The translations under genes and the position numbers were made by a program. From positions 1-64,000 of the forward strand of contig SAIX01000013.1 in NCBI GenBank assembly GCA_004028765.1: a stretch of DNA of 64,000 nt. Reading direction: 5' to 3'. The notes under the pieces were generated by a model, which saw nothing but the letters and a program-made list of their open reading frames with translations, was not told the origin of the DNA and ran no database searches. Shown here one piece after another: positions 1 to 7,645 of this stretch (the first letter of the stretch is position 1; each line of letters begins with the position of its first letter). Source of the stretch: Chitinophagaceae bacterium (GTDB taxonomy: Bacteria > Bacteroidota > Bacteroidia > Chitinophagales > Chitinophagaceae).

Positions 1-209
1 GGTGAATGGTGAGTGGGCAGTGGCGAGTGTTTAAAATAAACCAATAAACAAGTAAACATCCCTCTGCGAAAACTCCGCGCCCCCTGCGGCTCTGCGGTGA
101 AAGGGTGAATGGTGAATGGGCAGTGGTGAGTGTTTAAAAAAAACCAATAAACAAGTAAACCAAAGACCAATAAACTAATAAACCAGTAACCCAATCAAAC
201 AACCACCTC
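1..209. repeat. Non-coding left edge with 57-nt direct repeat
   Basis: No gene is seen before the first ATG at 210. Two 57-nt direct copies lie at 1-57 and 104-160 and differ at three positions; each begins GGTGAATGGTGA and ends AACAAGTAAAC. Between them is a G/C-rich stretch (about 61-100) with several CTGCGG/CTCTGCG words. The sequence at 161-200 continues with degenerate AATAAAC(C/T)A units. The GGTGAATGGTGA part belongs to the same family as the elements at 833-875 and 5302-5350. Confidence 0.75.
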
Positions 210-788
210 ATGGGCAAAGGCAGACTCGAAGCATTCAGCGATGGTGTAATGGCAATCATCATCACCATCATGGTACTTGAAATGAAAGTGCCGCATGGCG
301 ATAACTGGGAATCGCTTCGTCCGCTGTATCCTGTATTTCTCAGTTATGTGCTCAGCTTTATCTATATCGCTATTTACTGGAATAACCATCACCACTTAAT
401 GCATGCCACGCATAAGATCAATGGAAAAGTAATGTGGGCAAATAACCATTTACTGTTCTGGCTTTCACTGATGCCCTTCGCTTCGGGTTGGATGGGTGAA
501 AACCATTTTACGGCTTTGCCTACCGCTTTGTTTGGTGTGGTATTGTTTATGGCGGGTGTTGCTTATTATATTCTTGAACAGTCCCTGCTGCATTTACATG
601 GTGCGCAATCCACACTTGCTAAAGCTGTGGGGAAAGACAAAAAAGGGCAGCTTTCTGTTCTGATCTATGCTATCGCCATCGGGTTGTCTTTTGTGAAAGG
701 GGAAGCGAGTCTTGGCTTGTACACACTGGTGGCCATCATGTGGCTGATACCCGATAAACGGATTGAGCAGGCGCTGGGAGAGGAGTAG
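210..788 (+). CDS. TMEM175-family (DUF1211) potassium channel-like membrane protein
   Basis: A 192-residue hydrophobic protein. The N-terminus carries the family hallmark R-x3-FSD (RLEAFSDGVMAI) in the first transmembrane helix, followed by several more hydrophobic segments (about residues 39-60, 78-95, 104-122, 146-160 and 166-182). Bacterial TMEM175 proteins are single-repeat subunits that assemble as potassium-leak channels in the inner membrane, and the length fits. A histidine cluster (NNHHHLMHATH) follows the second segment. It stands alone between repeat-rich spacers, with no operon partner visible. Family assignment is firm; ion specificity is from the family only. Confidence 0.85.
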   Translation: MGKGRLEAFSDGVMAIIITIMVLEMKVPHGDNWESLRPLYPVFLSYVLSFIYIAIYWNNHHHLMHATHKINGKVMWANNHLLFWLSLMPFASGWMGENHFTALPTALFGVVLFMAGVAYYILEQSLLHLHGAQSTLAKAVGKDKKGQLSVLIYAIAIGLSFVKGEASLGLYTLVAIMWLIPDKRIEQALGEE

Positions 789-875
789 GGGGCGATTGCG
801 GATTCGCGGATTGCGAATTACGGATTATTTATTCGCCACTCACTATTCACCATTCACCACTCACCATTCACCTTT
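789..875. repeat. Intergenic repeat (ATTCACC/ACTCACC type)
   Basis: The spacer between two convergent genes holds a short GCGGATT-type tandem stretch (about 795-826) and then a run of ATTCACC and ACTCACC heptamers (about 833-875). The heptamers are the reverse complement of the GGTGAAT/GGTGAGT units at the left edge of the window. No protein is encoded. Confidence 0.65.
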
Positions 876-1442
876 TCACTCCTGTATCCTTTTCATCAGT
901 TCATCATCGATCTTCCTGAAAAGATGATAGGGTTTATAGATGCGCCAGTCGGGTAGGTCCATCAGTTCGATATAATAATTGAGTTTCTTTTTGCGGAAAT
1001 CCTGCTGGGTGGCTTCCGGCATATTTAAGGAAACGATCCAGCCATTCTCTTCGCTCACTTCTTCATACCATTCCTGGTAATATTCTTTATCGCTGCTGTG
1101 GAAATTGAGTACATTTTCAGTGATGAGGATATATTTATGAATGCCCTGTTTGTATAAAAGGTCCATCACTTCGCGCTTCAGTTCCATAATATCATTCTCG
1201 ATCGCATCATTCCATTCGCCGATCATTTCAATGACGGCAAAATGAAGTTCATAATCCACGTAAATGATCTTCAGGTAAAGTGTGCGGCTGCCAAAATCAT
1301 CCCATTGCGGATGGATATAATAATTGTAAACTGTTTGCGAAAATTCAAACTCGCTGTATTTTCTCCCGTAAAAAGGCGATTGCGGGTCTTCTTCCGCAGT
1401 ATAAATATGCCGCCAGTTATAAAAGGGTTCTATATCATGCAT
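876..1442 (-). CDS. Conserved hypothetical protein coupled to murQ
   Basis: A 188-residue, acidic and aromatic-rich soluble protein (many Tyr and Trp) without signal peptide or membrane segment. I do not recognise a catalytic family. Its ATG lies one base downstream of the murQ stop codon on the same strand, so the two are probably translated from one mRNA by coupling. That position suggests a role linked to amino-sugar recycling or simply co-expression, but nothing in the sequence proves it. Real gene is likely because of the tight coupling and the long frame. Confidence 0.7.
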   Translation of the reverse strand: MHDIEPFYNWRHIYTAEEDPQSPFYGRKYSEFEFSQTVYNYYIHPQWDDFGSRTLYLKIIYVDYELHFAVIEMIGEWNDAIENDIMELKREVMDLLYKQGIHKYILITENVLNFHSSDKEYYQEWYEEVSEENGWIVSLNMPEATQQDFRKKKLNYYIELMDLPDWRIYKPYHLFRKIDDELMKRIQE

Positions 1443-1443
1443 A

Positions 1444-2274
1444 TCAATCCCCGGAGGCGGAAGCAGCTTCTACCGCTTTTTTTACACTGCCATGTTTCAA
1501 CAGCAGGTCTTTGGCTTTTTCATAATCGGTGAGTTTCAGCCCTTCCATAACCATTTTCACACCACGGTCAACCAGTTTCACATTGCTGAGCTGCATGTTC
1601 ACCATTTTATTGTCTTCCACACGGCCAAGCTGTATCATCACAGAACTGGAGATCATATTCAAAACCAGCTTCTGCGCGGTACCGCTTTTCATCCTTGTAC
1701 TGCCCGTGATGAATTCAGGACCTACCACCACTTCCACCGGGAAATCGGCTTCTGCAGATACCGGTGAATTGGGGTTGCAGCAGATACTTCCGGTGATAAT
1801 GCCATGTTTGCGGCACTCTTTCAATGCACCGATCACATAGGGTGTGGTACCGCTCGCTGCGAGGCCCACTACCACATCTTTATCACTTACAAAATGTCGT
1901 TGCAGGTCGCTCCAGCCCTGTTCATTGCTGTCTTCCGCGAATTCAACTGCCTGCGTAATGGCTTTGTCTCCCCCGGCAATCAGGCCGATCACCAGGCCAT
2001 AAGGCACACCAAATGTTGGCGGGCATTCACTGGCATCTACAATACCCAAACGGCCACTGGTTCCGGCACCGATATAGAAAAGACGGCCACCTGCCAGCAT
2101 TTTGTCGGAGATGGCAGCAGCCAGTTTCTCGATCTGCGGGATGGCTTTGCTTACCGCATCCGGAACAGTCTTGTCTTCTTTGTTGATATTCTGCAAGAGT
2201 TCCAATATCGACATATTTTCAAGATGGCGATACGTGGACGATTGTTCGGTTACTTTAATAAATTCAGATGACAT
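1444..2274 (-). CDS. murQ: N-acetylmuramic acid 6-phosphate etherase
   Basis: A 276-residue cytosolic SIS-domain enzyme that cleaves the lactyl ether of MurNAc-6-phosphate, giving GlcNAc-6-phosphate and D-lactate in peptidoglycan recycling. Family motifs are visible: the sugar-phosphate loop FYIGAGTSGRLG, the catalytic-region IDASECPPTFG, and the GPEFITGSTRMKSGTAQK block. The length is slightly shorter than E. coli MurQ (298). It sits just downstream of a BadF/BadG-type sugar kinase that could supply the phosphorylated substrate, and is followed by a coupled hypothetical gene. Confidence 0.95.
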   Translation of the reverse strand: MSSEFIKVTEQSSTYRHLENMSILELLQNINKEDKTVPDAVSKAIPQIEKLAAAISDKMLAGGRLFYIGAGTSGRLGIVDASECPPTFGVPYGLVIGLIAGGDKAITQAVEFAEDSNEQGWSDLQRHFVSDKDVVVGLAASGTTPYVIGALKECRKHGIITGSICCNPNSPVSAEADFPVEVVVGPEFITGSTRMKSGTAQKLVLNMISSSVMIQLGRVEDNKMVNMQLSNVKLVDRGVKMVMEGLKLTDYEKAKDLLLKHGSVKKAVEAASASGD

Positions 2275-2283
2275 AGCAGTTTT

Positions 2284-3123
2284 TTAACGGTGATAGGCAA
2301 GCAGTCCCTGCATAGGGGCTTTGATCACGTTGCCCAGTTCTAATTCATAGGTATTGCAAAGTTCTTTCAGTACATCCCGGAAGCCATAGGCAATGCTCCC
2401 GATGAAATGGATGGGGTGCGTCCAGCTTTCACGGTATTTATACAGATGGGTGAAAAAGAAATCATTCAGCCCGTCTTCAATAATATTCTCGACCATATAA
2501 TGTCCCCGGTTTTCGGCGAGGAAAATCGCATAGGAAGCGAGGTATCGGTTGGCCAGCGGTTGTTTGTACACATGGTCGAGTATCTCTACCGGTGTTACTT
2601 CAAATCTTTTTTCAAAACGGGCCCGCAGTTCTTCATCGAAAGTGTTGTACAAATAATATTGCACCACTTTTTTTCCGAGATAAGCCCCGCTGCCTTCATC
2701 GCCGAGTACATAACCAATACCCGGACTGTTTTTCACGATCTTTTTACCATTGTAAAAACAGGAATTAGAACCGGTGCCCAAAATACAGGCGACCCCTTTT
2801 TTATGGCCACACAAAGCCCGGGCGGCAGCCAGCAGGTCGGTCTGCACTTCCACAAAAGCTTTGGGAAAAACCGTTTTCAGCACTTTTTTAATAATGGCGG
2901 CATTGGCCTGGTTGCTTAATCCTGTACCATAAAAATGGATGGAACTGATTACTGCATTTTTGAGTTTCGGAACCAGTTCCTTCATCAGCAGGCCATGGAT
3001 CTGCGTGCCGGAAAGAAAATACGGACTGATGCCCTGGGTATGGATGGTCTTGTTCCTGCCATTCTGTACCATTCTCCATTCGCACTTGGTGGCACCACTG
3101 TCGGCAATCAGAATAACGGACAT
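2284..3123 (-). CDS. BadF/BadG/BcrA-family amino-sugar kinase (GlcNAc/MurNAc kinase-like)
   Basis: A 279-residue ASKHA-fold ATPase. The start is placed at 3123, where the protein begins MSVILIADSGATKCEW, the phosphate-1 loop; a longer open frame upstream (to 3225) encodes no family sequence. Phosphate-2 is seen as ILGTGSNS, followed by GYVLGDEGSG, and the adenosine-side motif is HFIGSIAYGF. Members phosphorylate GlcNAc and, in some bacteria, MurNAc. Location 9 bases upstream of murQ supports MurNAc/GlcNAc as substrate (inference). Divergent from the S41 protease gene. Confidence 0.85.
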   Translation of the reverse strand: MSVILIADSGATKCEWRMVQNGRNKTIHTQGISPYFLSGTQIHGLLMKELVPKLKNAVISSIHFYGTGLSNQANAAIIKKVLKTVFPKAFVEVQTDLLAAARALCGHKKGVACILGTGSNSCFYNGKKIVKNSPGIGYVLGDEGSGAYLGKKVVQYYLYNTFDEELRARFEKRFEVTPVEILDHVYKQPLANRYLASYAIFLAENRGHYMVENIIEDGLNDFFFTHLYKYRESWTHPIHFIGSIAYGFRDVLKELCNTYELELGNVIKAPMQGLLAYHR

Positions 3124-3211
3124 ATCTCTTGTTGTATATAGGATCAGTAATGAGCCGTAAAGGTAAGACAAGATGCAGAATTCTGCGTCTTCATTCTGTA
3201 TTTCGCCGTTC

Positions 3212-3244
3212 TTTGCGGCATTCAAACTTTAATATGCATATTTG
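3212..3244 (+). promoter_or_regulatory. Candidate Bacteroidota-type promoter for the S41 protease
   Basis: A TTTG at 3212-3215 is followed after 21 bases by CATATTTG at 3237-3244, one mismatch from the TAnnTTTG -7 element. Transcription would start near 3251, leaving a short leader with a small hairpin (GTTCC/GGAAC, 3250-3264) before the ATG at 3277. Based on pattern matching only. Confidence 0.4.
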
Positions 3245-3276
3245 CGTTAGTTCCAAAAAGGAACAAGTGCTGAAAT

Positions 3277-4860
3277 ATGGGAACTAAAAAATTACAGGTA
3301 TGGTTGCCCGTGCTCTTTGCCGTGGTAATGGTGATCGGGATGGCCATTGGTTACCAGCTGAAAGATAAAACCCTCGGGAACCGCTTTTTTAACCTTAACC
3401 GGCGGACCTCTTTACAGGAATTGCTGGAACTGGTTAAAAACAAGTACGTTGACAAAGTGCCGCTCGACAGTATCAGCCAGGTGGCAGCCGGAGAGATCCT
3501 TTCCCGCCTTGATCCGCACTCGGTATACATTCCAGCCGATCATTTAAAAGAAGTGAATGAAGAACTCATGGGGAATTTCCAGGGGATCGGGGTCGAATTC
3601 CAGGTGCTGGATGATACTGTGAATATTATGCATATCATGCAGGGAGGCCCTTCTGAAAAAGCAGGCCTGCAGCCGGGTGATAAATTTATTCTTGTGAACG
3701 ATTCGGTTCCCATCGCCGGTAAAAAACTGAAAGTGGACCAGATCCGGAAACTCCTGCGCGGGCCGATGGATACCAAAGTAAAAGTGCAGGTGCTGCGCGG
3801 AAATGAGCGGAAAGATTTTATCATCACGCGTGGTGTGATCCCGGTTTCCCCGATCGATGCAGCTTATATGCTTACAAATGAAAAAGGGTATATCCGCATC
3901 AACAAATTCGCTGAAAGAACTTACGAGGCCTTTATGCAGAGCATGGAGAAATTACAGAAACAAGGGATGAAAGAACTCGTGCTTGACCTGCGTGGCAACG
4001 GAGGCGGACTGATGAAAGAAGCCACCGATATCGCGGATGAATTTCTGAGCGATGATAAACTGATCGTTTATACGGTGGGTGAACATATTGAAAGAGTGGA
4101 ATACCGTTGCCACCGCGAAGGCATTTTTGAAAAAGGCAGGCTGGAAGTGCTGATCGATGAAGGAACTGCTTCGGCCAGTGAGGTTTTGGCCGGTGCTTTA
4201 CAGGATTGGGACAGGGCTACGATCATCGGCCGGCGCTCTTTCGGTAAGGGCCTTGTGCAGCAACAGTTCCAGTTAAGTGATGGAAGCGCCGTGCGTTTAA
4301 CCATCGCCAGGTATTATTCCCCTCTCGGGAGAAATATCCAGAAACCCTACAGCAAGGGAAAAGAAGCTTACGAAGAAGAGCTCAGCCAGCGTTTTCATGA
4401 TGGGGAAGTGGTAAAAGGCGATACCACCCGTCACTCGGGCAAAGCATATAAAACACCGGGCGGCCGCATCGTTTATGGAGGCGGCGGTATCACACCGGAT
4501 ATATTTGTGCCCTTCGATACCACGAGGATGGATTCGGTATCGATGAAACTGTATTACCGGTCTACCATGAGCGTATTCGTGTTCCGTTATTACCTGCAGA
4601 ACCGTGCATTTTTTGATGCCATCAAAACACCCGCCGAACTGGTGCAGAAATTTGTTCCCGGCGAAAAAGAATGGCAGGCACTGGTAGCAGAGGCGAAGAA
4701 AGATTCTGTGGATCTGGGCCGTATAAACGGTAAAACAAAATCAGATCTCCTGCAACGCATGCAGGCAGTGATGGGCCGGCAATTGTGGCGTACCGGCGGG
4801 TATTTTGAAGTGTATAACCGCTTTGACCCAACCGTACAAAAAGCATTATCAGTCAATTAA
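3277..4860 (+). CDS. S41-family C-terminal processing peptidase (CtpA-like)
   Basis: A 527-residue protease with an N-terminal membrane anchor (about residues 8-26), so it should act in the periplasm. A PDZ domain follows (about 80-170; GPSEKAGLQPGDKFILVND). The catalytic domain has the Ser-Lys pair of the family: Ser299 in GTASASE and Lys324 in SFGKGLVQ, spaced 25 residues apart as in D1-processing proteases. The C-terminal 160 residues form an extra helical region. Such enzymes trim C-termini of envelope proteins. It is divergent from the kinase-murQ pair and monocistronic, or cotranscribed with the small gene that follows. Confidence 0.93.
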   Translation: MGTKKLQVWLPVLFAVVMVIGMAIGYQLKDKTLGNRFFNLNRRTSLQELLELVKNKYVDKVPLDSISQVAAGEILSRLDPHSVYIPADHLKEVNEELMGNFQGIGVEFQVLDDTVNIMHIMQGGPSEKAGLQPGDKFILVNDSVPIAGKKLKVDQIRKLLRGPMDTKVKVQVLRGNERKDFIITRGVIPVSPIDAAYMLTNEKGYIRINKFAERTYEAFMQSMEKLQKQGMKELVLDLRGNGGGLMKEATDIADEFLSDDKLIVYTVGEHIERVEYRCHREGIFEKGRLEVLIDEGTASASEVLAGALQDWDRATIIGRRSFGKGLVQQQFQLSDGSAVRLTIARYYSPLGRNIQKPYSKGKEAYEEELSQRFHDGEVVKGDTTRHSGKAYKTPGGRIVYGGGGITPDIFVPFDTTRMDSVSMKLYYRSTMSVFVFRYYLQNRAFFDAIKTPAELVQKFVPGEKEWQALVAEAKKDSVDLGRINGKTKSDLLQRMQAVMGRQLWRTGGYFEVYNRFDPTVQKALSVN

Positions 4861-4939
4861 CATGCGATAACCTGGCCATACAGCAGCGTTTGCTTTTTTC
4901 TTATTAGATTGCGCCCGGTTAAATGGAAAAATTGAATTT

Positions 4940-5176
4940 ATGACTATTGAGCAGTTTAAAGAACTGAGCCACGAACAGAAACTGAAAGAACTGAGGTTTT
5001 CAGGAGAATTGCTGGGCTCTTATGAAAGAAACAATGAGAATGGCGGCCCCAAAACCCCGGGTGATATTTATGCCGTGCATGATTTCTGGGTATACCTGAG
5101 TGATGATGAAGAGATCATCGTCCCTTCCCGCAGAAACCCGCTGCCGCCGGCGGAAGAGGAAGAAGAAGCTGAATAA
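4940..5176 (+). CDS. Small conserved hypothetical protein (78 aa)
   Basis: A short soluble protein beginning MTIEQFKELSHEQKL, with a predicted amphipathic N-terminal helix, a central YAVHDFWVYLSDDEEI stretch and a very acidic tail (EEEEEAE). No signal peptide, metal site or known domain is recognised. It lies 79 bases after the protease gene and is followed by a good intrinsic terminator at 5257-5279, which supports its being a real transcribed gene. Function unknown. Confidence 0.65.
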   Translation: MTIEQFKELSHEQKLKELRFSGELLGSYERNNENGGPKTPGDIYAVHDFWVYLSDDEEIIVPSRRNPLPPAEEEEEAE

Positions 5177-5256
5177 ACCATCTTCTTACTGAAAATAAAC
5201 CAGCCGGATGCAAGTAACCTGTTACCGTTTCCGGCTGACTGAAATTGTATTTGCAT

Positions 5257-5279
5257 AATCCCCGATGAGGGGATTTTTT
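5257..5279 (+). terminator. Intrinsic terminator
   Basis: A perfect 7-bp stem (AATCCCC / GGGGATT) with a 5-base loop, ending in six T residues. It closes the S41 protease/small-protein unit ahead of the convergent GntR gene. Confidence 0.75.
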
Positions 5280-5301
5280 AGTTAGGAGTCAGGAGTTGGT
5301 G

Positions 5302-5350
5302 CACACCACTATTCACCACTCACCACTGCCCATTCACACCTCCATTCACA
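5302..5350. repeat. Intergenic ATTCACC/ACTCACC repeat
   Basis: Copy of the heptamer family also found at 1-30, 104-135 (opposite orientation) and 833-875. It overlaps the last codons of the minus-strand GntR gene, whose stop lies at 5346-5348. Confidence 0.6.
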
Positions 5351-6377
5351 ACGAATTCCGCAATGTAAGCGAGAACGGGATCTCCACATGCTGCACCGAT
5401 TGTTCAAGGATCAGTTCTGCAGTTTTCCGGCCCATCATTTCAAAATCGGTTGAAATAGTGGTGATGCCATTCAGGATGATCTTTTTTAATGGGGTTTCAT
5501 TGTACGAGATCACGCCTACATGTTTACCCAGTTTCATTTTGGTGGCCAGTATTTTTTCGATCAGTGTCACCAGGTCATCTTCCATCAGGTTGATATATGC
5601 CTCACCTTCCTTGATGGGTTCATTGGCGATATTATGTACCAGCTTATAGTTAAATGCATATTGCTGGCAGAAACGTGTGAAGCCTTTCAGGATTTCCCCG
5701 GGGTGATAGGTATAAAAAGGTACGATGATCTTGATCGTATGGTATTTGCTTAATTGCGGCAGCGCCTGTTCGAGTGCGCTGTAAATGTCTTTTTCAAAAT
5801 TCTCATATACTGCGCCATACTGCCCTGCAATACCGGGAACAAGTTTGTCGAGCAGGATAAGTTTTTCTTTTGGGATAAGGTTGATCACATCATGCGCGTT
5901 CTCGCCACCGTCCAGAAAATGCGGGATGATCACATAATGCGTGTAATCCTTCCCCGCATTCTGGATCAGCCGCGTAAAAAAATCAAAATCGTTGTTATAA
6001 ATATAAAAATCCACTGATGCAAGCTCGCCGAGTGTTTTTACAAACGCATCATAGATAATTTTTTTATGCGGGCTCAGTTTATTGAAAAGTAAAAAGATCT
6101 TCCGTTGCTGTTTCAGGTTGGTATCCAGCACAAAATACCCCTTACCCGGAACGGAGCTCAGCACCCCTATATTCTTTAAGTATTTGTATCCTTTCTCCGC
6201 TGTATCCCGCGCAATCTCGAATTCGAAACTGAGTTCATTGATCGAAGGGAGGATATCATCTTTGTGTATCCGTCCTTCTGCAATGGCTTTCATGATGGAA
6301 TTGGCCAGTTGCAGGTACTTCGGCGTGGCTGAATAATAATCGATGGAAAGATGCTGAAAAACGGGTTTCTTTTTCAT
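5346..6377 (-). CDS. GntR-family regulator with sugar-binding-protein-like effector domain (candidate rhamnose regulator)
   Basis: A 343-residue repressor-type protein. The start at 6377 (MKKKPVFQHLSID) is preferred; an upstream ATG at 6449 adds 24 residues without family character. The N-terminal winged helix is of the GntR class (about residues 15-85; KYLQLANSIMKAIAEGRI, DDILPSINELS, VLSSVPGKGYFV). The remainder resembles a LacI/periplasmic-binding-protein sensor domain. It is divergent from rhaT and the rest of the rhamnose operon, so control of that operon by rhamnose or a phosphorylated intermediate is the simplest inference. Its stop lies within an intergenic repeat. Confidence 0.85.
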   Translation of the reverse strand: MKKKPVFQHLSIDYYSATPKYLQLANSIMKAIAEGRIHKDDILPSINELSFEFEIARDTAEKGYKYLKNIGVLSSVPGKGYFVLDTNLKQQRKIFLLFNKLSPHKKIIYDAFVKTLGELASVDFYIYNNDFDFFTRLIQNAGKDYTHYVIIPHFLDGGENAHDVINLIPKEKLILLDKLVPGIAGQYGAVYENFEKDIYSALEQALPQLSKYHTIKIIVPFYTYHPGEILKGFTRFCQQYAFNYKLVHNIANEPIKEGEAYINLMEDDLVTLIEKILATKMKLGKHVGVISYNETPLKKIILNGITTISTDFEMMGRKTAELILEQSVQHVEIPFSLTLRNSL

Positions 6378-6524
6378 AATGGTTGCAACCGGTTTCAAAC
6401 ATACACATATTCCCTGTTTCCGGTACGGGCCAAAAGCATGACGGTACATGACAGCCGGTTTTCATGATAAAATATTTTTGAAATCAGTTATCTTACCAAG
6501 CTTAGCCATTGAAATCATTTGCAC
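6378..6524. promoter_or_regulatory. Divergent control region of GntR regulator and rhamnose operon
   Basis: A 147-base spacer. Visible elements are a 10-bp palindrome GGTTGCAACC (6381-6390), two similar words CCGGTTTCA (6389-6397) and CCGGTTTTCA (6455-6464), and, on the minus strand, TATGTTTG (complement of 6396-6403), a match to the TAnnTTTG -7 element for the regulator gene. TATTTTTG at 6473-6480 is a -7 candidate for rhaT, without a clear -33 partner. Operator assignment is tentative. Confidence 0.4.
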
Positions 6525-7610
6525 ATGGGTATTATTCTCGGTGTTTTCTTTCATTTTATAGGCGGTTTTGCCTCGGGTAGTTTTTATATGCCTTTCAAAA
6601 AAGTGAAGGGCTGGAGTTGGGAAAGCTTCTGGATCATCGGCGGGCTTTTTTCCTGGTTGATCGTGCCACCGCTTGCTGCCTGGCTTACCATTCCGGGTTT
6701 CGGGGAAATCATCTCACAAACCCCTTCCGCTGTTATTGCCACCACATTCACAATGGGTTTGCTATGGGGCGTGGGCGGTTTGATGTATGGCCTCGGTGTA
6801 AGGTACCTGGGTATGAGCCTCGGTAATTCAGTAATACTTGGGTTCTGTTCTGCGTTCGGCGCATTGATACCAGCGATCTATTACAATTATGTAACCGTTG
6901 CCGGAAAAGAAAAACAAACGCTTTCCTTTATGCTGCACAATACAGGCGGGCAATGGGTATTGATCGGCGTGTTGGTTTGTATTATCGGCATCGCCATTTG
7001 CGGCAAAGCGGGTATGATGAAAGAGAAGAACCTGAGCGAAGAAGAACAAAAAGCTTCTGTATCAGAATTCAGCCTGGTAAAAGGATTGATCATTGCCACC
7101 ATCTCGGGTATCCTCAGCGCTTTTTTCAATTTTGGTATCGAAGCAGGAAAGCCGATGGCTGAAGTGGCAAATGCTGCCTGGCAGTCAACCCATCCCGGCC
7201 AGGGTAATTTTCTTTTCCAGAACAATGTGATATTTGTGGTGATACTCTGGGGCGGGCTCACCACCAATTTTATCTGGTGTATGGTATTGAATACGCGTAA
7301 CAGATCCTTTGGGGATTATATTGACCTTAAAACACCACTCAGCAAGAATTATTTTTTCAGTGCACTCGCCGGCACCACCTGGTTCCTCCAGTTCTTTTTT
7401 TACGGGATGGGAGAGAGCAAAATGGGAAATGGAGCCAGTTCGTGGATATTACACATGTCGTTCATCATCCTCGTGGCGAATTTGTGGGGCATTTTCCTGA
7501 AAGAATGGAAGGGGGTAAGCAGGCAAACAAAAACAGTGATCACCTTCGGGATCCTTACTATACTGGCATCGGTAATGATTGTAGGGTACGGGAATTCACT
7601 TCCCAAATAG
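6525..7610 (+). CDS. rhaT: L-rhamnose/proton symporter
   Basis: A 361-residue inner-membrane protein with about ten hydrophobic helices and the typical RhaT opening (GVFFHFIGGFASGSFYMPFKKVKGW, in part) and the VRYLGMSLGNSVILGFCSAFGALIP segment. It imports L-rhamnose with protons. The ATG at 6525 is preferred to a TTG two codons upstream. First gene of the rhamnose operon, 35 bases before the next gene. The assignment is supported by both sequence and its four rhamnose-specific neighbours. Confidence 0.93.
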   Translation: MGIILGVFFHFIGGFASGSFYMPFKKVKGWSWESFWIIGGLFSWLIVPPLAAWLTIPGFGEIISQTPSAVIATTFTMGLLWGVGGLMYGLGVRYLGMSLGNSVILGFCSAFGALIPAIYYNYVTVAGKEKQTLSFMLHNTGGQWVLIGVLVCIIGIAICGKAGMMKEKNLSEEEQKASVSEFSLVKGLIIATISGILSAFFNFGIEAGKPMAEVANAAWQSTHPGQGNFLFQNNVIFVVILWGGLTTNFIWCMVLNTRNRSFGDYIDLKTPLSKNYFFSALAGTTWFLQFFFYGMGESKMGNGASSWILHMSFIILVANLWGIFLKEWKGVSRQTKTVITFGILTILASVMIVGYGNSLPK

Positions 7611-7645
7611 CATTCGTAAAACAACAATACTAAGCAGTGAACAGA

